NCBI GenBank assembly: GCA_902477765.1
Contig: CABSIM010000008.1
Span: forward strand, 9,339 to 73,338
Reading direction: 5' to 3'
DNA: 64,000 bases
Origin: an uncultured Clostridiaceae bacterium
GTDB lineage: Bacteria; Bacillota; Clostridia; Lachnospirales; Lachnospiraceae
A program made the position numbers and the translations under genes. Under the pieces are notes generated by a model. It ran no database searches and was not told where the DNA came from. It was given only the letters and a program-made list of their open reading frames with translations. Shown here in pieces: positions 41,338-49,865 of this stretch. Each line of letters starts with the position of its first letter. Positions within the stretch are counted from its first letter, which is position 1.

Positions 41338-42246
41338 ATGAAAAAACCAGTTCTTGTCATTGGTTCCACCTGTGTGGATGTCATTATAAACATTGATCAT
41401 CTTCCTGTGACGGAAGAGAACATCCGGCCCACAGGCCAGTCCTTTGCCCTGGGCGGCTGTGCCTTCAATGCAGCCAATATTCTCCGCCAGTCCGGCGCGG
41501 AATTTACATTTGTTTCTCCCGTGGGAGGAGGCGTCTACGGGGATTATGTGAAGAAGTCCATGGAAGAAAAGGGATTTGAAATCCGGGTCCGGGTTCCGGA
41601 AGAAAAGAACGGATGCTGCTACTGCCTTGTGGAAGCGGGAGGAGAGCGAACCTTTATGTCTTACCATGGAGTGGAATACAGTTTCCGGAAAGAGTGGATG
41701 AAAGGACTGTCTGCGGAAGATTACAGCATGGTCTATGTCTGCGGCATGGAAATTGAGGAAAGAACAGGAGGAGAGCTGGTATCCTGGCTGGAGGAAAATC
41801 CCGGACCGGAAATTTTCTTTGCCCCCGGCCCCAGAGCGGCGCATCTGAAAAAAGAGTGGGTTGACCGCCTTTACGCCCTTCATCCGGTTCTTCACATCAA
41901 TGAAGCGGAGAGCAGAATCCTGTCGGGATGCAATGACATGAAAGAAGCGGCAGAAGAACTCCGCAGAAAAACAGGAAATGCGGTTGTCATCACCATGGGA
42001 GCCGACGGGGTATACTGCCTTAAGAAAGACGGGACAGTCTGTGCGGCGCCGGGAGTGCCCGCCCATGTGGTGGATACCATCGGAGCGGGAGATTCCCATA
42101 TCGGAGCGCTGATGGCCTGCCTGTATCGGGACATGTCCATGGAGGAAGCCCTTGAAAAAGCAAACAGAGTCTCCTCCGCTGTTGTATCAGTCAAAGGAGC
42201 CTCTGTTTCAGATGAAGAATTTCTTCAGCTGGGTCTCTGCCGGTAA
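41338..42246 (+). CDS. PfkB-family carbohydrate/nucleoside kinase
   Basis: Sugar or nucleoside kinase (302 aa): LVIGSTCVDVIINIDHLP at the start, GGCAFNAANILRQSG, and the C-terminal signature DTIGAGDSHIGALMA with catalytic D252. The substrate is not evident from motifs. AAGAGGA lies seven nt before ATG 41338. A terminator hairpin uses the stop codon as its loop. Confidence 0.9.
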   Translation: MKKPVLVIGSTCVDVIINIDHLPVTEENIRPTGQSFALGGCAFNAANILRQSGAEFTFVSPVGGGVYGDYVKKSMEEKGFEIRVRVPEEKNGCCYCLVEAGGERTFMSYHGVEYSFRKEWMKGLSAEDYSMVYVCGMEIEERTGGELVSWLEENPGPEIFFAPGPRAAHLKKEWVDRLYALHPVLHINEAESRILSGCNDMKEAAEELRRKTGNAVVITMGADGVYCLKKDGTVCAAPGVPAHVVDTIGAGDSHIGALMACLYRDMSMEEALEKANRVSSAVVSVKGASVSDEEFLQLGLCR

Positions 42247-42264
42247 CGGCAGGGATCTTTTTTT
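42237..42264 (+). terminator. Terminator overlapping the stop codon of the PfkB gene
   Basis: CTGCCG (42237-42242), loop GTAA containing the TAA stop, CGGCAG (42247-42252), then GGATC and seven T (42258-42264). The stem starts inside the coding sequence. Confidence 0.75.
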
Positions 42265-42279
42265 ATACAGAAAACGTTC

Positions 42280-43059
42280 TTATACCACGCTCTTGAGTCC
42301 GAGAGTCTTTTCGATGAGAAGCATGACTCCCAGAGTAATGACCATCAGAAGAGTAGCCAGAGCGGCGATGGTGGGATCAAAGTGATATTCCACATACGCC
42401 ATCATCTCGATGGGCAGCATGGTGACACCCGCGCCTGTCAGGAAAGCCGACAGGGAAACATTGTTGAAGGAATTGATGATGGCCATGATGCATGCCGATG
42501 CAATTCCTGATTTGATATTGGGGACCACGATCTTGAAGAAGGTATACATCTGTGTGGCTCCCAGACTTCTGGCAGCTTCCTCGGTGGCAAAATCAAAGTT
42601 GCTGAGACTGGCGGTCACCACCCGCATGATATAGGGGATGGAGAGAATCGTATGTCCCACCAGGAGACTTGCGATTACCGGCAGATGATACTGGTTCACG
42701 ACATATCTGAGCATGACAAATCCAAGAACGATGACCGGAATCAGCACCGGGGAAAGGAAGAGAGACTGGATGGCCTCTTTTCCTTTCATCGGGTAGCGGT
42801 TCAGCGCGTAGGCCGCCGGAACGCCCAGAATCAGTGCAATCAGGGTAGCAGCCACTGCGATAAACACACTCATTTTAGCTGCCGCGACAAAGGAATGGAT
42901 CTTGAAGATCTGTGCGTACCAGCGCAGCGTGAATCCCTCGCCGGGAAACTTCAGATAGGTGGTGTCGCTGAAGGAGGCCGATGCGATGATCACAAGAGGC
43001 CCGATCAGAAACAGATATACAAGAAAAGTAACAAAAAACAGTGATCTGCTTTTTTTCAT
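42280..43059 (-). CDS. Spermidine/putrescine-type ABC permease (PotC-like)
   Basis: Inner-membrane permease (259 aa, six helices) of the PotC group with the EAA-type loop EEAARSLGATQMYTFFKIVV. It is the last gene of a minus-strand operon: permease, ATPase, binding protein, permease. Start ATG 43059 lies 20 nt after the binding-protein stop. Confidence 0.9.
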   Translation of the reverse strand: MKKSRSLFFVTFLVYLFLIGPLVIIASASFSDTTYLKFPGEGFTLRWYAQIFKIHSFVAAAKMSVFIAVAATLIALILGVPAAYALNRYPMKGKEAIQSLFLSPVLIPVIVLGFVMLRYVVNQYHLPVIASLLVGHTILSIPYIMRVVTASLSNFDFATEEAARSLGATQMYTFFKIVVPNIKSGIASACIMAIINSFNNVSLSAFLTGAGVTMLPIEMMAYVEYHFDPTIAALATLLMVITLGVMLLIEKTLGLKSVV

Positions 43060-43079
43060 ATGCCGTCAGCTCCTATTTT

Positions 43080-44234
43080 TTACTGTACAGAGAACAGTTC
43101 GTTCCAGCGTGCAACCCAGTCAGCCAGATTGTCATTGATGACAGACCAGTCAGGGAACAGAAGGCTGTTGATGGTTTCTTCGCCGTATGTAAAGTTCTGT
43201 GCCTGCTCTTCTGTCAGTTCCACGTCTTTTCTTACCGGAGAATCTACGCCGTCCAGAGCCTCAGCCAGCTGTACATCGTGGGAAATATAGAAATCGATGA
43301 ATGCTTCAGCCAGCTCTTTGTTTTCACAGTCTTTGAGAATGTTGATGGCGTTGAATCCGCTGTAGCTGCCTTCGGTGGGATCTACCCATACATAATCTTC
43401 GGATGCCTGCTTTGCAGTTGTATAGGAATAGTCCAGAAGAACAGCAGCGCTGACTTCACCCTGGTTCAGCATGGTGATTGTGTCGTTGGCACTTGTATAG
43501 GTCTTTACAATGTTGGGCTTCAGTTCTGCCAGTTTCTCGAAGATGGCGTCATCATCCTGTCCCGGAACCAGATCGAAAGCCTTGGCTGTTGCGTAGTAGA
43601 AGAGAGGACCGGAAGTAGCTGTAATGTCCGGAATGGCGATGCTGCCTTCCAGCTCCGGATTCCAGAGGTCAGCCCAGGAAGTCAGTTCAACCGGGCAGAA
43701 GTTCTTGTCATATACGATTCCCAGACGGTTGAAGGTGTATGCCGGACCGTACTGCTCACCGAAAGGAGCTTTTGCACAGTCATAAAGTGCATCCAGGTTT
43801 GTCAGCTTGGTGTTGTCGATTTCTGCGATCAGGCCTTCGTTGATCAGGTCTGTGATAAAGGAATCGCCGATGACGATCACGTCATAGGCAGAGGGATTTT
43901 CTTTGATCTTTGTGACACGCTCTGCGTTTTTTCCGCCTTCCACGATCAGCTCACATCCGGTCTGTTCCATGAAAGGATCATAGATGTTTTTCTGAAGAAG
44001 TTCAGCGTTGAAGGAGAATGTGGATACGGTCAGAGTCTGGCCGGCAAACGGTTTCTCACCGGAAGCTTCTGCAGCAGTGGTTTCTTCGGCAGCGGCGGCT
44101 GTCGTTTCTGCAGCAGTGGTTTCAGCAGCAGCGGCAGTGGTGGTCTCTTCGGCTGTGCCGGAAGAAGAGCAGCCTGCCAGAAGTCCGGCTGTCACAGCCA
44201 GAGCCAGAGTTAAGGACAATGCTTTCTTTTTCAT
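43080..44234 (-). CDS. Spermidine/putrescine-type ABC substrate-binding lipoprotein
   Basis: Lipoprotein (384 aa): signal peptide, lipobox LLAGC with C22, then a 35-residue Ala/Thr/Glu repeat linker (ETTAAETTAAAAEETTAA), then a PotD-like binding domain (TLTVSTFSFNAELLQKNIYD; DVIVIGDSFITDLI). Substrate may be a polyamine or another organic cation. AGGAGG precedes ATG 44234. Unusually, it is third of four genes, between ATPase and second permease. Confidence 0.9.
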   Translation of the reverse strand: MKKKALSLTLALAVTAGLLAGCSSSGTAEETTTAAAAETTAAETTAAAAEETTAAEASGEKPFAGQTLTVSTFSFNAELLQKNIYDPFMEQTGCELIVEGGKNAERVTKIKENPSAYDVIVIGDSFITDLINEGLIAEIDNTKLTNLDALYDCAKAPFGEQYGPAYTFNRLGIVYDKNFCPVELTSWADLWNPELEGSIAIPDITATSGPLFYYATAKAFDLVPGQDDDAIFEKLAELKPNIVKTYTSANDTITMLNQGEVSAAVLLDYSYTTAKQASEDYVWVDPTEGSYSGFNAINILKDCENKELAEAFIDFYISHDVQLAEALDGVDSPVRKDVELTEEQAQNFTYGEETINSLLFPDWSVINDNLADWVARWNELFSVQ

Positions 44235-44249
44235 AATGTTCCTCCTGAA

Positions 44250-45281
44250 TTAAATAAGTATGATTTTATTGGGCGCCAGAGACAGGGTTACCTGTTCACC
44301 GGCGTGGTAAATACGCTCCTGATCGGAACTGACTACCATTTCGCCAAGAGCGGTTTTTACATTGTACTGATACCGTTTTCCGAGGAATGTCTCCACCATG
44401 ATCTCTCCATCGAGACGGTTTACCGCATCGGTTCCTGCCGGTGCGATCAGAATGTCTTCCGGACGGATGCAGGCTTTCATGGAACCGGTACGGGTCGGCC
44501 CTTCCGCTCTGAATACGGTTCCGTCTGAACCGACATAGCCGTTTTCGGAAGCGGTGAGATCGATGAAGTTTTCAAAGCCCACGAAGCGTGCAATGAACTC
44601 GGTTTTGGGATGCTTGTATATCATGTCCGGAGTATCCAGCTGTTCGATGACACCCTGATTCATGATGGCAACCTTATCGGAAATGGCAAAACATTCTTCC
44701 TGATCATGAGTGACGTAGATGGCGGTAATGCCGAATTTCTGCTGGAGTTTGCGGATTTCCACACGCATCTTGACGCGCAGTTTGGCGTCCAGATTGCTGA
44801 GGGGCTCATCCATCAGAAGAAGATCAGGTTTGATCACAAGAGCTCTTGCCAGGGCCACACGCTGTCTCTGACCTCCGGAAAGCTCTTTGGGATAACGGCT
44901 TTCATATCCGGCCAGATCCACCAGTTCAAGTGCTTCCAGAACCTGACTTTTGATTTCGGAAGCAGGACATTTTCTCATTTTCAGACCGAAGGCCACATTG
45001 TCAAAAATGCTCATATGGGGGAAAAGTGCATAACTCTGGAATACAAATCCGAAATTTCTTTTGTGGAGAGGAGTATTGGTATAATCCTTTCCGTTGAAAA
45101 TAAATGATCCGCTCATGGGAGAGGAGAAACCGGCGATCAGCCGCAGCGTTGTGGTCTTTCCGCATCCGCTGGAGCCCAGAAGGGAGAGCAGTTCCCCTTT
45201 TTCCACCTGAAGATTCAGATTCTTCAGGATCACATTTTTATCATATCCTGCTGTGATATCCCGTAATTCTAACAGTGACAT
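44250..45281 (-). CDS. Spermidine/putrescine-type ABC ATPase (PotA-like)
   Basis: ATPase (343 aa): Walker A LGSSGCGKTTT, signature LSGGQRQRVALARAL, Walker B LLLMDEPLSNLDAKL, switch YVTHDQEECF, and a C-terminal TOBE domain (about 270-343). Energises the two permeases on either side. Confidence 0.95.
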   Translation of the reverse strand: MSLLELRDITAGYDKNVILKNLNLQVEKGELLSLLGSSGCGKTTTLRLIAGFSSPMSGSFIFNGKDYTNTPLHKRNFGFVFQSYALFPHMSIFDNVAFGLKMRKCPASEIKSQVLEALELVDLAGYESRYPKELSGGQRQRVALARALVIKPDLLLMDEPLSNLDAKLRVKMRVEIRKLQQKFGITAIYVTHDQEECFAISDKVAIMNQGVIEQLDTPDMIYKHPKTEFIARFVGFENFIDLTASENGYVGSDGTVFRAEGPTRTGSMKACIRPEDILIAPAGTDAVNRLDGEIMVETFLGKRYQYNVKTALGEMVVSSDQERIYHAGEQVTLSLAPNKIILI

Positions 45282-45296
45282 AGCTTACTCCTTTTT

Positions 45297-46127
45297 CTAT
45301 ATGGTAGGATTCAGACGCCGGCTGATGGTGTTGATGCCGGATGAGACGCAGATGGTAATCACGATCATTACCACAGCCACAATGGAAGCCTGTGTCCAGT
45401 CGCCGAGAGTCATGGCGTACTGATAGATTACAGTGGCCAGAACACGTGTATCCGTACCGCCCAGAAGCTGGGGTGTGGTATATGCGGTCAGGCAGCCTGT
45501 AAACACAAGAACGCACCCGGTTACAAGGCCCGGGATACTTAAAGGAAGCACCACATGACGGAATGTTCCCATTTTTGTGGCTCCAAGACTTCCGGCAGCC
45601 AGATTCAGGTCTTCCGGAATATGTTCCATAACACCGATAAGAGAAAGGATCATCAGAGGAAGGAACAGCTGGATAAAGCCGATGGTCATGGAGATCTCGT
45701 TGTACAGGAGACTCATGGGTTTATCAGCCAGACCCGAAGATACCAGCAGAGAATTGACGATTCCTTTCTTTCCCAGAAGAACCATCCAGCTGAAGGAACG
45801 GATTACCGGACTTGTAAACATGGGAAATACGGCAAACGCCATCAGCATTCCCTTATGCCTGGAATATTTTGCAATATAATAAGAAGCCGGGAAACCAAGA
45901 AGCGCACAGACCGCTGTGCTGATCAGACTGAGTTTCAGACTCCGGAAAAATACCTGCTTGAAATAGGAACTCTGAAACATTTCAATATAACCGCTGAGTG
46001 TCAGCCCGTTTTCTCCTACAAAACTTCTGAAAACCAGCAGGAACAGGGGAACCAGCATAAAGAAAACAATAAAAAGAGAACCGGGAAGGACCATAAGCCA
46101 TCCGATTTTCAGGGCATTTTTCTTCAC
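45297..46127 (-). CDS. Spermidine/putrescine-type ABC permease (PotB-like)
   Basis: First gene of the operon: permease of 276 aa with six helices and the EAA loop LNLAAGSLGATKMGTFRHVVL. AGGAGGGTGACAAGTG precedes the start; I accept ATG 46127, with an in-frame GTG one codon upstream as an alternative. Confidence 0.9.
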   Translation of the reverse strand: MKKNALKIGWLMVLPGSLFIVFFMLVPLFLLVFRSFVGENGLTLSGYIEMFQSSYFKQVFFRSLKLSLISTAVCALLGFPASYYIAKYSRHKGMLMAFAVFPMFTSPVIRSFSWMVLLGKKGIVNSLLVSSGLADKPMSLLYNEISMTIGFIQLFLPLMILSLIGVMEHIPEDLNLAAGSLGATKMGTFRHVVLPLSIPGLVTGCVLVFTGCLTAYTTPQLLGGTDTRVLATVIYQYAMTLGDWTQASIVAVVMIVITICVSSGINTISRRLNPTI

Positions 46128-46155
46128 TTGTCACCCTCCTTTCTTCTGTAAAATT

Positions 46156-46188
46156 TTATATATTAATATAACTTATTAATATATATAA
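46156..46188. repeat. AT-rich inverted repeat in the pot-type leader
   Basis: TTATATATTAATA (46156-46168) and TATTAATATATATAA (46174-46188) are inverted copies with a two-nt slip. The stretch is almost pure A/T and lies between promoter and start codon of the transporter operon. Confidence 0.45.
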
Positions 46189-46213
46189 ACAAGTCTTAAT
46201 AACTTATAAAACA

Positions 46214-46242
46214 ATCTTAGCATCAGAACGGAAGATTGTCAA
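46214..46242 (-). promoter_or_regulatory. Promoter of the spermidine/putrescine-type operon
   Basis: Minus strand TTGACA (46242-46237), 17 bp, TAAGAT (46219-46214). It begins seven bp after the stop codon of the upstream deaminase gene, leaving a leader of about 80 nt. Confidence 0.78.
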
Positions 46243-46248
46243 CATGCA

Positions 46249-47565
46249 TCAGATAATTGATTCAAATTCGCTTGCTTTTTCCATGAAATCTCCCATATGC
46301 TCCAGAAGGCGGGCACGGATTTCACCAAGATCCAGGCTGCAGAGAGCACCGTTTTTCACCAGCTGCTTTCCGGCTACCCAGACAGAATCCACGTTGGAAC
46401 GTTCTGCGGAATAAACCAGCGCAGACCATGGATTATAGCAGGGGAACATGTTGACAGCTTCCGGATCCACCATCACCAGATCCGCCTGTTTTCCGGCTTC
46501 GATGGAACCGGTTATGCCGCCGATTCCCAGAGCCTCGGCACCGCCGATGGTTCCAAGGCGGAAAATGTCCTTTGCAGGGAAAAGACTGCGGTCATGATGT
46601 TCCGTTTTATGGAAAGAAGCAAACAGGCGGAACTGAGTAAACATGCTGAGGGTATTGCCGGAAGAGGGACCGTCGGTTCCGAGTCCCACCCGGATGTTAC
46701 GGAGCCGCATGTCTTTTACCGGGGCAACGCCTTTTCCGGATTTGGTATTGGAGCCGATGCAGTGAGCCACAGAACAGTTCCGTTCCCTTAAAATGTCCAG
46801 ATCTTCCGGAGTCATGTGAATGCAGTGAGCCAGCACGGTGCGGTCGGAAAGAACACCCAGATCATTCAGAAAGGCAGTCGGCGTTTTGTGCCACTGATCA
46901 GCAAAATAGGTCATTTCATAGTCCATTTCACTGTTGTGGAGCGTGAAAAGAGTATCATATTTTTCCGCCAGATCAAAGGCCTTTTTCAGAAACTCCGGTT
47001 CATTGGTATTGGTGGCATGAGGAGCGATCAGCGGAGTCACAAGAGGATCCTGGCGCCAGTTCCGGATGAAGGTTTCCCCGTATTCCAGACCGCCGTAGGG
47101 AACCGGACTGTCACATGTCTTCATATTAATAACGGTTTCTCCGAGAAATCCGCGCATTCCGGCCAGACGGCAGGCTTCAGCGACCTTGTCTTCAAAATAA
47201 TACATATCCAGGAATGTGGTGATACCTGAAAGAAGCATTTCCGCAATGCCGTAAAGCGCGCCCCAGTAAACCAGATCGGGAGTCATGGCCTTTTCTTCCA
47301 GAGGGAACAGGAATCGCCGGAGACGGTCCGGGCAGTCGTCGCCCATGGAGCGGAACGGGATCATGGAGACATGGCAGTGGGTATTGACCATGCCGGGAAT
47401 GACCAGTTTTCCTCCGGCATTGATTCTGATTCCGTCCGTTTCCGGGCAGGAACCGGCGCCGGTGCCGGTAATCCGGTCATCCTCAAAAACCACGTATCCG
47501 TTTCTGTAGCTGGTATTCTCCGCATCCATGGTAAGAATCCAGCCGTTTTCTATGATTGTGCGCAT
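46249..47565 (-). CDS. TRZ/ATZ-family amidohydrolase (MTA/SAH deaminase-like)
   Basis: Metal-dependent deaminase (438 aa) with NTHCHVSMIP (HxH metal ligands, about residues 65-70), HNSEMDY, AHCIHMTPED and GLGTDGPSSG. This family deaminates S-adenosylhomocysteine, 5'-methylthioadenosine or cytosine/guanine-like bases. Its place upstream of a polyamine-type transporter suits MTA, a by-product of polyamine synthesis, but this is inference. GGAGG is nine nt before ATG 47565. Confidence 0.87.
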   Translation of the reverse strand: MRTIIENGWILTMDAENTSYRNGYVVFEDDRITGTGAGSCPETDGIRINAGGKLVIPGMVNTHCHVSMIPFRSMGDDCPDRLRRFLFPLEEKAMTPDLVYWGALYGIAEMLLSGITTFLDMYYFEDKVAEACRLAGMRGFLGETVINMKTCDSPVPYGGLEYGETFIRNWRQDPLVTPLIAPHATNTNEPEFLKKAFDLAEKYDTLFTLHNSEMDYEMTYFADQWHKTPTAFLNDLGVLSDRTVLAHCIHMTPEDLDILRERNCSVAHCIGSNTKSGKGVAPVKDMRLRNIRVGLGTDGPSSGNTLSMFTQFRLFASFHKTEHHDRSLFPAKDIFRLGTIGGAEALGIGGITGSIEAGKQADLVMVDPEAVNMFPCYNPWSALVYSAERSNVDSVWVAGKQLVKNGALCSLDLGEIRARLLEHMGDFMEKASEFESII

Positions 47566-47636
47566 AGTTCAGTCCTCCCTGTGTGTGTTATCCGGCGCCG
47601 CATGCAGCTGAAACGCCTGTATGTATGCCATACTTA

Positions 47637-47666
47637 TTTATACCATATGAAAGATCGGAAGTGCAA
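47637..47666 (-). promoter_or_regulatory. Promoter of the TRZ/ATZ amidohydrolase gene
   Basis: Minus strand TTGCAC (47666-47661), 18 bp, TATAAA (47642-47637). Confidence 0.6.
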
Positions 47667-47741
47667 TAGGAGGAAAGGGGAATATGGGGACTTTCCATGT
47701 ATTCTGAATGGAAGGAAATCCGTGATCCGCTCCGGCGGTCA

Positions 47742-47769
47742 TTGAATAATCGGGAGCATCTGATATAAT
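47742..47769 (+). promoter_or_regulatory. Promoter of the flavodoxin-ferredoxin gene unit
   Basis: TTGAAT (47742-47747), 16 bp, TATAAT (47764-47769). Start predicted near 47776. Between the two divergent promoters (47667-47741) I see nothing further. Confidence 0.7.
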
Positions 47770-47775
47770 AGGTAG

Positions 47776-47882
47776 TATCAGACAGGGACGGGAGCGGCAG
47801 GGCCGGTCCACCCGGGATGCGGCTTCCCTGTGGAAGCCGGAAATACAGGAAGACCCAACAGGTCTTATCAGGAGGGAGAAAA
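47776..47882 (+). ncRNA. Structured 5' leader with two hairpins
   Basis: Hairpin 1: CGGCTTCC (47820-47827), loop CTGT, GGAAGCCG (47832-47839). Hairpin 2: AAGACC (47850-47855), loop CAACA, GGTCTT (47861-47866), four nt before the GGAGGG ribosome site. Both stems are perfect. I cannot match it to a riboswitch family by eye. Confidence 0.4.
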
Positions 47883-48653
47883 ATGTTATATCAGGCATAT
47901 TTCAGCCCCACGGGAGGTACCCGGAAGGTGGCAGAGATTCTTGCGGAGTCATGGGGGTGCGAGAGCAGGAAACTGGATCTTTCTGATCCTGAAGGCGAAT
48001 ATCTGACATGCCGGATGGAACCGGAGGATGTATGTATTCTGGCGGTTCCTTCTTTCGGGGGAAGAGTCCCGGCTCCGGCAGCAGAACGGATCCGCAGGAT
48101 GAAGGGAAACGGAGCGGCAGCCGTGCTGGTCTGCGTGTATGGAAACCGCGCCTATGAGGATACGCTGCTGGAACTGGAGGATGCAGCCCGGGAAGCCGGA
48201 TTCTTCTGCGCGGCAGCTGTGGCAGCTGTGGCGGAACATTCCATCATACACAGGTTTGCGGAAGGAAGACCGGATCGTGCCGATGAGGAAGAACTGACGG
48301 CTTTTGCAGAGAAAATAAGGGAACAGCTTGAAACAAAGGACAGGTCCGGAATGAATCCGGTTTCCGTACCGGGAAACAGGCCATACCGGGAATACAACGG
48401 GGTTCCTTTCAAGCCTCAGCCGGGAAAACACTGTGTGGCCTGCGGACGCTGCGCATCCGTCTGTCCGGTCAGGGCAATCCGCATGGAAAGACCCTATGAG
48501 GCGGATGAAAACCTCTGTATTTCCTGTATGCGGTGCGTGTCCGTCTGTCCTGCTCACGCCAGAGATGTGAACAAGGTTCTTCTGTTTGCAGCGGAGCAGA
48601 AAATGAAAAAGGCATGCAGCGGAAGGAAAGAGAATGAACTGTTTCTGGACTGA
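47883..48653 (+). CDS. Flavodoxin-like protein with two [4Fe-4S] clusters (EFR1-type)
   Basis: Protein of 256 aa: N-terminal flavodoxin-like fold with FSPTGGTRKVAEIL (FMN phosphate loop, residues 6-19) and a C-terminal ferredoxin domain with CVACGRCASVCP and CISCMRCVSVCP, so two 4Fe-4S clusters. Probably a cytosolic electron carrier. GGAGGG precedes ATG 47883. It is the first gene of a same-strand run with an Fe-S aldo/keto reductase, antiporter, unknown protein and amidohydrolase. Confidence 0.88.
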   Translation: MLYQAYFSPTGGTRKVAEILAESWGCESRKLDLSDPEGEYLTCRMEPEDVCILAVPSFGGRVPAPAAERIRRMKGNGAAAVLVCVYGNRAYEDTLLELEDAAREAGFFCAAAVAAVAEHSIIHRFAEGRPDRADEEELTAFAEKIREQLETKDRSGMNPVSVPGNRPYREYNGVPFKPQPGKHCVACGRCASVCPVRAIRMERPYEADENLCISCMRCVSVCPAHARDVNKVLLFAAEQKMKKACSGRKENELFLD

Positions 48654-48701
48654 TCCGGAGGCATATTCCAGACAGAAAGAGAAAGGGCGGAAGAAAATCA
48701 T

Positions 48702-49862
48702 ATGAAATACAGAGCACTGGGAAATACGGGGCTTCTGGTCAGTGAGATCGGACTGGGAGGAGAATGGCTGGAGCGTCACAGCAGCCGGGAAGTCAGGGCA
48801 GTCATTGACTGCTGTGAGGAAAACGGAATCAATGTGCTGGACTGCTGGATGTCGGAGCCCAATGTCCGATCCAACATCGGGGCTGCCATCCGCGGAAAAC
48901 GTGACCGGTGGATCATAGAGGGGCACATCGGCTCCACATGGCAGAACGGACAGTATGTGAGAACCAGGGAAATGGGTAAGGTGCGGGAGGCTTTTGAAGA
49001 TCTCCTGACACGACTGGAAACCGATTACATCGACCTGGGCATGATCCATTTCGTGGATGAGCCTGCGGAATTCGACCGGATTCTGGCGGGGGAATTCATG
49101 GAATATGTCAGATCGCTGAAAAAGCAGGGAGTGATCCGTCATATCGGTCTCAGCACACATAATCCGGCTGTGGCAAAACAGGCAGCCCTGTGCGGTGAGA
49201 TTGAGCTGCTTCTGTTCAGCATCAACCCGGCCTTTGACCTGCTTCCGGCAGACGAAGATATGAACCGGTATTTTGATGAGGCTTCCTATGCAGGCGATTT
49301 TTCCGGAATTGCGCCGGAACGGGCGGAACTGTACAGAATCTGTGAGCAGCGCGGTGTGGGAATCCATGTGATGAAAGGGTATGCAGGAGGAAGGCTGTTT
49401 TCCGAAAAAACATCTCCTTTCGGTGTGGCGCTGACACCGGTCCAGTGCCTTCACTATGCCCTTACAAGACCGGCTGTGGCCAGTGTCATGGCGGGATTCG
49501 ATACTCCGGAGCATGTGCTGGAGGCTGTTTCCTATGAGAATGCCACAGAACAGGAGAAAGACTATGCCAGCGTGCTGGCCCGTGCACCCCGCCATGCATA
49601 TTCCGGCCAGTGTACCTACTGCGGTCACTGTGCACCGTGTCCGGCCGGCATTGACGTGGCCATGGTCAGCAAGCTGTATGATCTGGCGGTCATGCAGGAT
49701 ACGGTGCCTGCGGCGGTACAGGCCCATTATCAGGCTCTGAGTGCCCACGCCGGCGACTGCATCCGGTGCGGCGGATGTGAAATGCGCTGTCCCTTCCATG
49801 TTCCGGTTATGGAACGGATGGACCGGATCAGAAAAATATTCGGAGAGCAGAGGGGAGACTGA
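48702..49862 (+). CDS. Aldo/keto reductase with C-terminal Fe-S domain
   Basis: Protein of 386 aa: TIM-barrel AKR (MKYRALGNTGLLVSEIGLGG; YIDLGMIHFVDEP; HIGLSTHNP) followed by a ferredoxin-like tail with CTYCGHCAPCPAGIDV (about residue 303) and CIRCGGCEMRCPFHVPV (about 352). Members with this tail may take electrons from ferredoxin in place of NADPH. The gene lies 48 nt after the EFR1-type gene, a plausible electron donor. Substrate unknown. Confidence 0.9.
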   Translation: MKYRALGNTGLLVSEIGLGGEWLERHSSREVRAVIDCCEENGINVLDCWMSEPNVRSNIGAAIRGKRDRWIIEGHIGSTWQNGQYVRTREMGKVREAFEDLLTRLETDYIDLGMIHFVDEPAEFDRILAGEFMEYVRSLKKQGVIRHIGLSTHNPAVAKQAALCGEIELLLFSINPAFDLLPADEDMNRYFDEASYAGDFSGIAPERAELYRICEQRGVGIHVMKGYAGGRLFSEKTSPFGVALTPVQCLHYALTRPAVASVMAGFDTPEHVLEAVSYENATEQEKDYASVLARAPRHAYSGQCTYCGHCAPCPAGIDVAMVSKLYDLAVMQDTVPAAVQAHYQALSAHAGDCIRCGGCEMRCPFHVPVMERMDRIRKIFGEQRGD

Positions 49863-49865
49863 CAT

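Noticed and set aside
44052..44164. Short tandem repeats resembling a repeat array
   Set aside because: They encode the low-complexity Ala/Thr/Glu linker of a lipoprotein; no unit or spacer regularity as in CRISPR.
43041..44213. 390-codon plus-strand open frame
   Set aside because: Antisense to the binding lipoprotein gene, whose signal peptide, lipobox and ribosome site are clear.
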